From Parietaria judaica (taxonomy: Eukaryota; Streptophyta; Magnoliopsida; Rosales; Urticaceae): 64,000 bases of DNA. The stretch lies in assembly GCA_954871525.1 (NCBI GenBank), contig OX940870.1, forward strand, positions 8,587,501-8,651,500. Reading direction: 5' to 3'. A program made the translations under genes and the position numbers. Below are positions 10,225 through 21,118 of the stretch, in pieces. A model generated the notes under the pieces. The model had not been told where the DNA came from, searched no databases, and saw nothing but the letters and a program-made list of their open reading frames with translations. How positions within the stretch are numbered: the stretch's first letter is position 1; each line of letters opens with the position of its first letter.

Positions 10225-13006
10225 ATGAAGTCTCTTATTGCCTTTTCCTTCCTATGCGTCTCTCTCTTGCCTTCCTTGGCAACTCCTTCAACAATACTAT
10301 TTCAGGTACAAATCGCAATACACAACCACCATAAATTTTCTAATCATTTTAATCCAAGTTTTTTATGCAATGTTTAGGGGTTCAATTTGGGGGTCAAGTG
10401 ATAAGCCGGGATGGTATACTTCTCTGCGTGATAAAATCTCGGTTTTGGCTGATGCCGGAATAACTCATGTCTGGCTTCCTCCTCCCTCGCAATCGGCTGC
10501 CCTGCAAGGTATTCATTCGTTTAGTTATTTGGATCCATAAACTGCGTCGAAAACCGTATCCGGTAAAAATCCATTTTTTGAAAATCAGTTTGAAACCTGG
10601 TTTTAATTTCATTTTGTGTTCCGTAATTTGATTTACAAACTTTTTTTTTTTTTTTTTGTCTTTTGTCTCCTATCTTTTAGTAATTTGCCCTTTTAGATAT
10701 ATGGTTTTAAGTTATTAAGTTCTAGACTCATAACATCACTTTTTTTTTTATTACAATATGCTCCGACTCTTTCATACTCATTACATATTGTACCTTATGT
10801 ATTTTATTTTTAAATGTATTAACCTGATTCTATTAGCTAATTCATATATAAATATTAATTATTACCAACTACACTACCGAAAAAAGATCTCAATGATTTA
10901 GAATTAGAAAATCTAATATCATAGTCTATGAATGTAAAATATTTCTAAGTTTATTAACCGAAGTTTGCAGTCACATATTTAGTGAACTATTGATATAGTC
11001 ACCCATAATCTTTGTCTCGATGGGTATGAATGATTATTACAAAGGGACATATAAAGGTTAATCTATAAAAACCTTTAGAATTTCTAAGACCTAAATTAGA
11101 GGTTTAGATTTTGAAAATTGAAGACCTAATCTTATAATCTAGAATTAGTTTGTAAGATCTTCTACTTCTAAAACAGTTTGTTATTTGATCTATCTCGCTG
11201 TGCCACTTTCAGGGTCATGCCGGGAAGATTGTACGACCTGGATGCGTCCGGATATAGGACGAAGGCGGAGCTGAAGAGGCTAATCTCGAAGTTGCGGGCC
11301 CGAGGGATCAAGAGCATTGCTGATATCGTGATCAATCACCGCACGGCGGAGCGGCAAGATTCCTGGGGGATCTGGTGCCTCTTTGAGGGCGGGACCCTCG
11401 ACGGGCGCCTTGACTGGGGCCCGTCCTACATCTGCGCCGATGATACTAAATACTCCGACGGTACGGGAAACCCTGACTCCGGGGTGGACTTCAAGCCTGC
11501 CCCCGACATTGACCACCTCAACCCGACCGTCCAGCGCCAATTGGTGGAGTGGATGAACTGGCTCAAGGCCGATATGGGCTTCATCGGGTGGCGCTTCGAC
11601 ATGGTCACGGGCTACGCCGCTAATGTTAGCAAAGTCAATATGGAGCAGACGGCGCCAGAGTTCGCCGTTGGGGAGAAATGGGACCCCCTTGCTTATGCCG
11701 CTGACGGCAAACCGGAGAAAGAACAAGATGCGCACCGTGGCGCACTTGGGGCTAGGGTTGACGGTGCAGGCAGCTCCGTCACGGCCTTTGACTTCACCAC
11801 TAAGGGTATGCATGATTCCTATTGGAATTTAATTATCTTTTGGAATTTTGACTCTTTAGATTAGTTTTTCTTCTTATAATATGACTTCGCAAAGTTTAAG
11901 ATTAACACTAAACTATTGACTACTGAAATGATGAATGATGCTAGTAGCTAGGGCAAGAAGTCAGAAATATTTATTTTGCTACATTAATTATATGTAGATT
12001 ATAAGATTTGACCAATGTATGAATATACAATAGGTTAAATATCATATTTGAACTCTTTAAACTTTCAGTTTTTCGCCCTTATATTTTTTATGATGAATTT
12101 CATTTCAAGAAAATAGTGGTTAATATACTTAAGTTTCGACGAAAATAGGGGTTATGCTACGCAAATTTCATTTGTAATTTTTTTTTTTGGGTTAAAATTA
12201 GGTAAAATTGTAGAGCTTGATGAGTAGTATGTTTCCATTTTCTCAATCATGTTAGTGTCATCATATCATCGTTTATCAAAAACATAAAATAAAAAAACGT
12301 GTAAATAATACGTGATAAATGAGAATACGTTGACACGTACAGAAAACACACTCTACAAAGCTTGAGACTTAGGTTTTTACAAGTAAACTTTGAGTACATG
12401 ACCGATAATTTTATTGTTATTCTCTCTTTATATATTTAGCCCGTTCGAGATTTGTATTCGGGTTCCGCCATGAAATTGAAACGCGGGGTTGACAAATGGG
12501 AATGGCAGGGATCCTGCAAGAAGCAGTGAAGGGCGAGCTATGGCGACTAAACGACTCAAAGGGAAACACGCCGGGGCTCATCGGTCTGAAGCCGGAAAGC
12601 GCAGTGACGTTCATCGACAACCACGACACGCTCTCCCAAAACATGTGGCCTTTCACCGCGGACAAAGTCATGCTCGGCTACGTCTACATCCTCACGCATC
12701 CAGGCACTCCAACCATCGTATAGCTAATTCTCTACCCATAAATAACTCTGCAACGACACTACACACCTTTTTGATGGAGCTAGGGTTCTTCTGGACGTGC
12801 CTGTTTGAGTGGGGGTTCAAAGAGCCGTTGACGAAGATCAGGGCAAGGAATGGGATCAACAGCAATAGCGTGGTGAGGGTTTTGGCTGCGGAGGCTGAGC
12901 TTTACATGGCGGCCATTGACGACAAGGTTATCATGAAGATAGATATAGGAGATAATCTGCCTTCGAATTACCAACTTGCCGTTTCGGGAATCATTTTTTT
13001 ATACTA
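10225..13006 (+). pseudogene. Secreted alpha-amylase (GH13, AMY1-like), probably a pseudogene
   Basis: Exon 1 (10225-10305) encodes a clear signal peptide, MKSLIAFSFLCVSLLPSLA, ending TILFQ. Exon 2 (10378-10508) holds DKPGWYTSLRDKISVLADAG and WLPPPSQS. Exon 3 (11213-11805) holds [35 protein letters not shown] with the nucleophile Asp, and FAVGEKWD with the acid/base Glu. Exon 4 (12509-12717) holds TFIDNHDT with the third carboxylate. A tail at about 12790-13006 has FEWGFKEP and AAIDDKVIMKI. The intron sites match those usual in plant amylase genes. Exon 2 has one extra base near 10388 and exon 3 lacks one near 11216, each needing a frame change. After HPGTPTI the frame meets a stop, and the usual Tyr-Asn/Asp-His segment and C-terminal strand are altered. 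The catalytic residues survive, so decay is recent or the gene model is unusual. Confidence 0.82.
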
Positions 13007-13355
13007 GTGGATATAAATAATTACGTGTAATTCAAGCTATAATGTTAATGCAAGTTTGGATGAAGTTTACAATGTTATTGGAATAAATAGATACTTATAC
13101 CGCATATATATTTAGATTTTTAAAACGAATTCACAAATCACAGTAGGAATTTTCTGTTTCAAGCAATTTTATTTTTTTTGGTCGTTGAGATATGAGAGAG
13201 CGCATTATTTAAGATTATTGATCACTTAATACTTTTATAATTATAATTTAAGAATATATGCCGCTAAATTATATTACTATATATTTGACGCTTTTAAAAT
13301 ATATTCTCGCTCCAAATAAAACTGTGAGGCTTGTTGCCAAAATGTAGACTCGAGC
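13007..13355. other. Short AT-rich spacer
   Basis: Lies between the amylase remnant and the PPR gene. No gene or clear promoter element was seen. Confidence 0.4.
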
Positions 13356-15467
13356 ATGAACTTGGTCTCGTCTTTCGGGCAATCTCTGAAGCACAATCTC
13401 TCCCATTTTCACTCTCTCTTCAAGCTCTACACCGAAGCCAAAAACCCCAGGCAAACTCTTCTTGCTTTCCGCGATTTGTTGCACACCAGCGAGAAACCAA
13501 GCGAATTCACCTTCGCTTTGCTTCTCAAAGGCTGTGCTTCTTGTTCTTCGTCCTCAAGATTGAGCTCACTCGAAGCGCACCAGGTCCACGCTCATCTGAT
13601 CAAATCAGGCGACGCCGGGAGTTTCATACACGTAAGAACCGCTCTGATCGATCTCTACGCTAAATCGGGATGCTTAACGGACGCGCGACGCGTGTTCGAC
13701 GAAATGCGCTACGGAGACGTCATGTCGTGGAACGTGTTGATATGCGGCTTCTCGCGAAATGGGTGTCACGTCGATGCGGTTTACCTGTTTGTTCGGATGG
13801 TCAGGGACGGGTTCCGTCCTTGCCCGGCGACTCTGGTGGGTTTGGTTCCGTCGTGCGGTAGGAGAGACTTGGGTTTTGTGGGGGAATTTGTTCATGGATT
13901 TGGGGTCAAGACTGGGCTCGATTTGAGCTGTCAAGTGAAGAATGTTTTTACGTCCATGTATGCGAGATCCGGGGATTTGGAAGCGGCGAAGCTGTTATTT
14001 GAAGAGATGGTTGATAAGAGTTTAGTTTCTTGGAATACCATGATCGGTGCATACGGCCAAAACGGCTTGTTTAACGAGGCAATGCTCGTCTTTAAACATA
14101 TGAGGGAAGAGAATGTTGAAGCAAATGGGGTGACCTTAGTTTCTGTTCTTTCGTCGAACGCTGATCCGGAACTCACTCATTGTTTCGCTTCCAAAGTTGG
14201 TCTTACATGCGATTTTTCGGTTATTACCTCACTGGTGTGCGAATATGCAAGACGCGGAAACTTGAGATCCGCTGAACGGCTCTATATGTCTTTTCCGCAG
14301 AAAAACTTGGTCGCTTTAACTGCAATTATATCGAGTCACTCGGAGGAAGGCGAAATGTTATCTGTGATGGAACATTTCGCTCGAATGCAGAAGTCAGAGA
14401 TGAAACCCGATGCGGTCACGATGGTTAGTGTTGTTCACGGGATTTCGGACCCTGCGCACCTTAGCATCGGACTCGCTTTTCATGGTTATGGATTGAAGAT
14501 TGGGTTGAGTACTCATAATTTATTTGCGAACGGGCTAATAAGCATGTACTCTAAGTTCGATCAGGTAGAAGCTGCGTATTCCGTGTTTTATGAGCTTAAC
14601 GATAAGCCGTTAATCACTTGGAACTCTATTATTTCGAGCTGTGTTCAGGCTGGAAAGGCAAGCGACGCTTTTGAGTTGTTTTCTCGAATGAAAACATATG
14701 GACACGACCCGGATCCAATCACCGTGGCTAGTTTATTATCCGGGTGTGGCCAAATTGGATACCTGCAATTTGGAGAGAGACTTCATAATTATGTGCTCAG
14801 AAACAAGGTCGAAATCGGAAACTTCGTGGGCACAGCTCTGATTGACATGTACACGAAATGTGGAAGAATAGACAACGCCGAGAACGTGTTCAAAACAATA
14901 CAAAACCCGTGTCTGGCAACATGGAACGCGATGATTTCCGGTTTCAGCTTATACGGGAAAGAACGCAAAGCTCTCTCGTGTTTCTCCGAAATGCGCAATC
15001 AGAAGCTAAATCCCGATCGAATCACATTCTTGGGAGTTTTAGCGGCTTGTAACCACGGTGGTCTTGTTGCCGAAGGGAAAGAACACTTGAATATGATGAG
15101 GAAGGAGTTTAACATGGCGCCCGGGCTGCAACACTGGGCGTGCATGGTGGGACTGTTGGGCCGAGCAGGCTTGTTCAACGAGGCACTGGGTTTGGTGAGA
15201 GATATGGAGATGGAGCCTGATTCGGCCGTGTGGGGAGCTCTGATGAATGCTTGTTGCGTTCACCGAGAGGTTGAGCTCGGGGAATGTTTAGCGAAGAAGT
15301 TGTTCATGTTGGACAGTACAAGCGCCGGGTTTTACATACTGATGTCAAATCTTTATGCGATCCGAGGAAGGTGGAGCGACGTGGCGAGAGTGAGAGAGAT
15401 GATGAGACAGATCGGAGGCGATGGCTGCTCCGGCATTAGTGTCATCGAGGGGACTGCTTTTGAATGA
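13356..15467 (+). CDS. Pentatricopeptide repeat protein, PLS type with E domain
   Basis: One uninterrupted exon encodes 703 residues. From about residue 55 it is built of 31-36-residue helical repeats of the P, L and S kinds. Examples are ALIDLYAKSGCLTDARRVFD, WNVLICGFSRNGC, NTMIGAYGQNGLFNEAM and ALIDMYTKCGRIDNAENVF. The last 95 residues form an E domain (VWGALMNACCVHREVELGE, then FYILMSNLYAIRGRW). There is no DYW deaminase domain. Such proteins bind organelle RNA one base per repeat, and E-class members usually direct C-to-U editing with a DYW partner. A targeting peptide is likely but not obvious in the first 40 residues. The start is the first ATG of the frame. The RNA target cannot be told by eye. 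Confidence 0.92.
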   Translation: MNLVSSFGQSLKHNLSHFHSLFKLYTEAKNPRQTLLAFRDLLHTSEKPSEFTFALLLKGCASCSSSSRLSSLEAHQVHAHLIKSGDAGSFIHVRTALIDLYAKSGCLTDARRVFDEMRYGDVMSWNVLICGFSRNGCHVDAVYLFVRMVRDGFRPCPATLVGLVPSCGRRDLGFVGEFVHGFGVKTGLDLSCQVKNVFTSMYARSGDLEAAKLLFEEMVDKSLVSWNTMIGAYGQNGLFNEAMLVFKHMREENVEANGVTLVSVLSSNADPELTHCFASKVGLTCDFSVITSLVCEYARRGNLRSAERLYMSFPQKNLVALTAIISSHSEEGEMLSVMEHFARMQKSEMKPDAVTMVSVVHGISDPAHLSIGLAFHGYGLKIGLSTHNLFANGLISMYSKFDQVEAAYSVFYELNDKPLITWNSIISSCVQAGKASDAFELFSRMKTYGHDPDPITVASLLSGCGQIGYLQFGERLHNYVLRNKVEIGNFVGTALIDMYTKCGRIDNAENVFKTIQNPCLATWNAMISGFSLYGKERKALSCFSEMRNQKLNPDRITFLGVLAACNHGGLVAEGKEHLNMMRKEFNMAPGLQHWACMVGLLGRAGLFNEALGLVRDMEMEPDSAVWGALMNACCVHREVELGECLAKKLFMLDSTSAGFYILMSNLYAIRGRWSDVARVREMMRQIGGDGCSGISVIEGTAFE

Positions 15468-15544
15468 CCAAATCGGATCGTCTTTGGTAGCCTTCTTGTA
15501 ACTTATATATACACACACAGTTTACGTACATCTTCGAAAATTCA

Positions 15545-16420
15545 AACGATGTGTCAATTTATTCCGGAAACGACAAAATATTGACTGCAATACTTGTCGT
15601 CCTCTAACAATTTCATTCTCAAACGACAATAATATAGACTACAACGCGTATCGGGGACAAGTTTCCCTCAAACAACAAAGAATCAGTCTAGGGCTGAAAG
15701 CGGGTAAAAGAAACCCGGTTTTTTGGGTTTTGATTTTTCAAACCCAAACCCGGATTTTAAAAGGAAAACCCCAGAAATCCGGGTTCGGGTTTTTACCCGA
15801 ATTTTATTTTGACACCCGAATTTTGAACGCGAACCCGAATTTTAATTGAAAAAATAAAAAAAATTACAAAACATAAATTCATATTTAAAATTGAACAGTC
15901 ACAATTACAAAATATAAATTTAGAATTTTGTCGAACATTATAAACTATAATTCAACAAACATAATCACAATAAAAACTTTAAAAACCATTTCATAAACAT
16001 TATAAAAATAAATTGTATATTTATAAATATTTAATTAAAAATCCGGGTTTTAGTAACCTTCTAACCGGGTTTCGGGTTTTATAACTCGAAACCCGGAACC
16101 TGGAACCCGAAACCAGTTTAATCCGGTTGCGGGTTTTTTAATTTTGGTTTCGGTTTAACTCGGTTTTAATTCGGTTTCGGTATTTTTTAAAACCGGATTC
16201 GGTTAAAAACCCACATTTTCGGGTTTTATGCACAAGCCTAACAAACATTGACCAGAATGCATGTCGTTTTCCCAAAATAAGAAGAACGTTAACCACTATA
16301 CGTTTCGTTTTATAAAGTTCAGTTTCATCCTCAAACAACAAAAATGTTTACCACAATACATGTCGTTTTTATACCAACTACATATATTTTCGAAAAACGA
16401 CAACAAACAAGAAACCAACG
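15545..16420. repeat. Degenerate minisatellite with AAACGACA / TGTCGTTT units, interrupted
   Basis: Outside the insert at 15689-16240, units of roughly 50 bases recur. Each has a CTCAAACGACAA-like start, a TTGACTACAAT-like middle and a TTGTCGTTT-like end. At least four degenerate units can be followed: 15560-15690 and 16241-16420, with another AAACGACAA start near 16500. The start and end words are inverted copies of each other. The array resembles the subterminal repeats of some CACTA transposons, but no CACTA terminus was found. Confidence 0.5.
15689..16240. mobile_element. hAT-like non-autonomous element rich in CCCGGTTT motifs
   Basis: It starts TAGGGCTGAAAGCGGG and ends TGCACAAGCCTA. 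The interior is AT-rich flanked by repeated AAACCCGG / CCGGGTTT words, as in the hAT elements at 58296 and 59259. No matching 8-bp target duplication could be found, so it is an older or rearranged copy. No coding sequence. Confidence 0.55.
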
Positions 16421-16782
16421 AAACCGTAGAAGTTCACGCTTACTTGGTGACTCGGTGAACGTTGCTCCGCAAATTCTTTCACACGCCGCCCATATCCTCA
16501 AACGACAACAAGCGTGTTACCGGTAAGTAGAGAAGAGTATAGGAAGTGGTTGCCGGAGCCACGTCAGCAGCAAGCCCTCTCAACGGATCAGTTACCGTTA
16601 ATAGCCGGTTCCTCCTGGTCAACCCGCGCTCCTTCAAACGAACAAAACCCTAGAGAGAGAGACAAGCAATCCTCCTCTCTCACTCACTTGCGCTCCCATT
16701 TCGAAATTCGAATTTTTGCCGCTCCGAAAGTCAACCACCTCCACTCTCAGATCTCTCGCATCGTCGATTCGAAGCGTTTGCA

Positions 16783-18857
16783 ATGGGAGCGAATCAAAGC
16801 CTCGGGAATCTCTCCGATTCCGACGAGGAAGAGCGGAGCGCAGAGGAGGAGGAGGAGGAGGAAGAAGAAGACAGCTACGAGGACGCTGAAGGAAGCGGCG
16901 AGAAGGGCAAGGGATCTTCCGATCGCCGAGTCAAAACGCCGCCTTCGTCGTCGTCGGTGGACGACGTCGAGGCCAAGCTCAGAGCTCTCAAGCTCAAGTA
17001 CTCCTCTCCGGCGCTGCAAAACCCTAATCTCAAGAACGCCGTGAAGCTCTACCTCCATATCGGCGGGAACACGCCCAAGGGGAAATGGGTAACCTCTGAG
17101 AAACTCACTTCCTACTCTTTTGTTAAGACCTCTCGGATCAGGGAAGAGGACGACGGTGACGACGACGACGGCGATGAAGGGAAGGATTCTTGGTGGGTGT
17201 TCAAGGTTGGTTCGAAGGTCAGGGAGAGAGTCTCCTCGGAGCTCCAACTGAAGACCGTTGCGGCCCAGCGGCGAGTCGATTTCGTCGCTAAGGGTGTTTG
17301 GGCGATGAGGTTTTTCACCGACGAGGATTTTAAGGTTTTTGCTGCAAAGCATCAGGAGTGTTTGTTTGAGAACACGTATGGGTATGAAGCCACAGATGCA
17401 AATAAGGTTAAGATCTTCGGTAAGGATTTCATGGGCTGGGCGAACCCGGACGCCGCGGACGATTCGATGTGGGAAGACGCTGAGGACAGTTTCTTGAAGA
17501 GCCCCGAGGCGAAGACGCCGCTTAGGGCTAATCAGGATCTGAGAGAGGAGTTCGAGGAGGCTTCTAATGGAGGAATTCAGAGCTTGGCGCTGGGTGCGTT
17601 AGACAACAGTTTCTTGGTTGGGAGCACAGGGATTCAAGTTGTCAAGAATTTCAGTCATGGGATCCATGGCAAAGGGGTTTATGTTAATTTCGATCGCGGA
17701 AGTTACGACCGCAGTTCGAGTTTGGCCCATTCTACGCCTAAGAAGGCGCTGCTCATGAGGGCTGAGACCAATATGCTCCTCATGAGTCCTATCACCGAAG
17801 GCAAGCCTCACGCAAATGGGCTTCACCATCTGGATATCGAAACAGGGAAGATTGTCACCGAGTGGAAGTTTGAGAAAGACGGGGCTGATATATCGATGAG
17901 GGACATCGCGAACGACAGCAAAGGATCGCAGTTGGATCCTTCTGGCTCGACGTTCTTGGGACTTGACGACAATCGGCTCTGCAGATGGGATATGCGTGAC
18001 AGGAACGGGATGGTTCAGAGTCTCGTCGACTCTGGTGGGCCGGTTTTGAATTGGACCCAAGGACACCAGTTCTCTCGAGGGACGAACTTTCAGTGCTTTG
18101 CAAGCACCGGCGATGGCTCCATCGTTGTTGGGTCGCTTGACGGGAAGATCCGATTGTATTCAATCAGCTCTATGCGGCAGGCGAAAACAGCATTTCCAGG
18201 CCTCGGTTCGCCTATCACCCATGTCGATGTTACGTTTGACGGAAAGTGGATTTTGGGCACAACTGATACCTACTTGGTACTTATCTGCACCCTTTTCGTC
18301 GACAAAGATGGTAAGGCAAAGACGGGTTTTAATGGCCGTATGGGTAACAAGATATCGGCTCCTAGACTGCTGAAGCTGACTCCTTTGGACGCACATCTCG
18401 CCGGTGGCGATAATAAGTTCCGCAATGCACAGTTTTCGTGGGTTAGTTCCTTTCCTTCAATGCTATCTGGATGCTAAGATTTATGAGCATTTTTAATTCG
18501 CTATACGAAAATGTCATTTTTTAATTATAAATGGAATTTTCCCTGAAGAGTGTATTCGTTGAATCTGATTAGGTGACGGAGAGCGGGAAGCAGGAGCGTC
18601 ATTTGGTGGCAACGGTTGGGAAGTTCAGCGTGATATGGAACTTTCAGCAGGTGAAGAACAGCTCGCACGAGTGCTACCAAAACCAGCAGGGCCTGAAGAG
18701 CTGCTACTGCTACAAGATAGTCCTCAAGGACGACTCCATCGTCGACAGCCGCTTCATGCACGACAAGTACGCCGTCACCGACTCTCCCGAGGCGCCGCTC
18801 GTCATCGCCACCCCCATGAAAGTCAGCTCCTTCAGCATCTCCAGTAGGAGGAGGTGA
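16783..18857 (+). CDS. VID27 / CYPRO4 (DEM-like) family protein
   Basis: Exon 1 is 16783-18441 and exon 2 is 18573-18857, with a GT-AG intron in phase 0. They give 647 residues. The protein starts MGANQSL, which fits the N-myristoylation pattern (Gly2, Ser6). An acidic Glu/Asp run follows (residues 13-33). A PH-like N-terminal region follows ([16 protein letters not shown]), then a C-terminal half resembling a beta-propeller ([50 protein letters not shown]). These match plant VID27-related proteins such as artichoke CYPRO4 and tomato DEM, known from embryo and meristem defects. Yeast Vid27 relates to vacuolar import and degradation, but the molecular role in plants is not settled. The gene looks intact. 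Confidence 0.93.
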
Positions 18858-19326
18858 CACTGCAAAGTGCCCTCGTCGTTCGCCTCTTGCAGCTGCTGGC
18901 TGTGACGAATCGAACACTGTTTCTCGAGTTTCATTTAGGAGGTTGTTTGTTTACTAGGTTAATATTGATATAGTGAGGTGTATTAACTGTACTGTACCCA
19001 GCTTTTGGATGATTTAAAGTTGCATTTTACGCAGTACGTATGATTCAACGTTTAATTGTTTGAGTAATTACTTAATCTTCATACATAATTACAAGATCTT
19101 TTTAAAAAATAAAGATGTCTAAATTCTGTGTCGTTTGATAAAGCTTTATTATGATCAGGGCTAGTGATTTCCTTATCCAAAAGTCTAAGGTAATTCTGTA
19201 CCTTTGCAATCATATGGCTAAAATGAATCAGAGAAAGTGGTCCCATATTGTTTGGCATTTTGCAAGCACAATTTTAATTGGTTAGAAAAAAGAAAGAAAA
19301 AAGTTGATAGAGGAGAAAAAAGAAGA
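18858..19326. other. Spacer between the VID27-like gene and LHCA5
   Basis: Holds the 3' UTR of the first gene and the promoter of LHCA5. No other gene was seen, and no clear TATA box close to 19327. Confidence 0.4.
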
Positions 19327-20558
19327 ATGGCTTCGGCTTTCGGAAGAGGCCTCCGAGTTCCGCCATGTCCATTATCGAAGCCGGGGCTAGGATCATCATT
19401 GCAGCTATGGCCTGCTCAAGTAGGAATGGCCCAAGCTCCGACCCGTTTAGCATTGGCTCGGGCCCAGGTACGCCCGACGTGGCTCCCTGGGCTTGATCCT
19501 CCATCGTATCTTGATGGAAGGTGATCTAAACTCGCTTGGCTCGGCTGATAATTCATATGATTGTTCTCGAGATTTTGTTGATGGGTGTATTGTTTTCCAA
19601 ATAGTTTGGCCGGGGATTTTGGGTTCGACCCGCTCGGACTTGGGGAAGACCCGGAAAGCTTGAGGTGGTATGTGCAGGCAGAGCTCGTTCATTGCCGCTT
19701 CGCAATGCTTGGGGTTGCCGGAATTCTGCTCACGGACGTACGTCAATCTTTTGACTTTTGTTGGACTGTCCTGTTGTTCTTCTAGCTCTTTGAATGCCTT
19801 TTCGTTGCAGTTGCTTCGCGTTGTGGGAATGAGTAATATGCCGATTTGGTACGAAGCTGGAGCTGTCAAATTCGAATTTGCCAATACAGAAACTCTGTTC
19901 ATTGTCCAACTGTTCTTGATGGGGTAAGAAGGTAAATTGCATTCAAAGTGTTGAGCGTTCAGTCAGTCTGTGACCACATTCTTTTGTTTGCCACGCTCTC
20001 ACAGATTTGTGGAGACCAAAAGATACATGGATTTCGTAAGTCCAGGCTCTCAAGCGGCGGAAGGGTCGTTTTTCGGGATGGAATCTGCTTTAGAAGGTTT
20101 AGAACCTGGGTAATCTTCTTCTACTGATTTATAGAATCCGCCACTGAAGAGAGCAAAGATTCATACATCTTACAAGCATTGGTTTTGATCGAATCTTACG
20201 CAACAAGTGGATTTCGTGTTGACCGACAGATACCCCGGAGGTCCGCTACTGAACCCTCTTGGCCTGGCTAAAGAAGTCGGTGGTGCTCGTGATTGGAAGC
20301 TCAAGGAGCTCAAGAACGGTCTGTTTCAGCTCTATGCTTATTGTCTTTTTGTCTTGTCCGTGTCCGTTTTCTGTGTCCGTTCGACTGTTCCTGAACCAAC
20401 GGCTGTGATTGATAGGGCGTCTGGCAATGATGGCGATGCTGGGATTCTTCGTGCAGGCGTCGGTGACTCACGTGGGGCCGATCGATAATCTTTTGCAGCA
20501 TCTGTCGGATCCGTGGCACCAGACCATTGTTCAGACACTCGCTAACTCTGGCTCTTGA
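19327..20558 (+). CDS. LHCA5: Photosystem I chlorophyll a/b-binding protein LHCA5
   Basis: Six exons: 19327-19520, 19605-19737, 19811-19923, 20005-20109, 20230-20318, 20416-20558. All introns are GT-AG and the phases agree, giving 258 residues. A basic, Ser/Ala-rich transit peptide precedes [15 protein letters not shown]. Helix 1 holds the chlorophyll-binding motif [14 protein letters not shown]. The middle reads [19 protein letters not shown] and [34 protein letters not shown] precedes helix 3 with EL(K)[16 protein letters not shown]. The [20 protein letters not shown] and [14 protein letters not shown] wording points to LHCA5 rather than LHCA1-4 or 6. LHCA5 is a minor thylakoid antenna that, with LHCA6, links NDH to photosystem I. 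Confidence 0.93.
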
Positions 20559-21118
20559 AGCGCAAGTGAAAAAATACAACGCAATCAAGTGAAGAGTAAA
20601 TTAGGAGACACGTTTCTTTCATTACAAATCTATTTTATAGTATTCGTAACCTTGTTATGTAACATGAAAATGTAACTATATCTGAGTAATTTGTTGCGAT
20701 GATTCAAACATTTTGATGATGATTTAAGTGACTTTTTTTTAAAAAAAAATTATTGATAATCTGTAATATTTTACGTACCTGTCACTGGAGAATTGTTAAA
20801 CGACACAAATTTTAAAAATTCTACATATTATCCTAGAAACTCGAACAAAATTTTATGATAATAGTATTGCATGAAAATATACAAGAACAAATAGAATTAT
20901 GATGATTGAAAACAATACAAGAAAAGCATGTCTATACATTATCCAAAATCCAAGCACATTATTCCTTCTGTCAGGCACCTAAAACAACACATAACGCTCC
21001 ACAACTATAATCTTTTTCTATATGAGTTCCAAAACCAACTTATTATTGTACATTAAATAATCACATTCACAACCATGTACAACCAATAGAAATCCCCCGG
21101 AAAATGTAAAGTTCGGAA
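20559..21118. other. Convergent 3' spacer of LHCA5 and WEB1
   Basis: AT-rich, holding the 3' UTRs of two genes that converge here. Nothing else was seen. Confidence 0.45.

Noticed and set aside
15545..16420. CRISPR-like array
   Set aside because: Units are degenerate, spacers are not unique and of equal length, and the DNA is plant nuclear. There are no cas genes.
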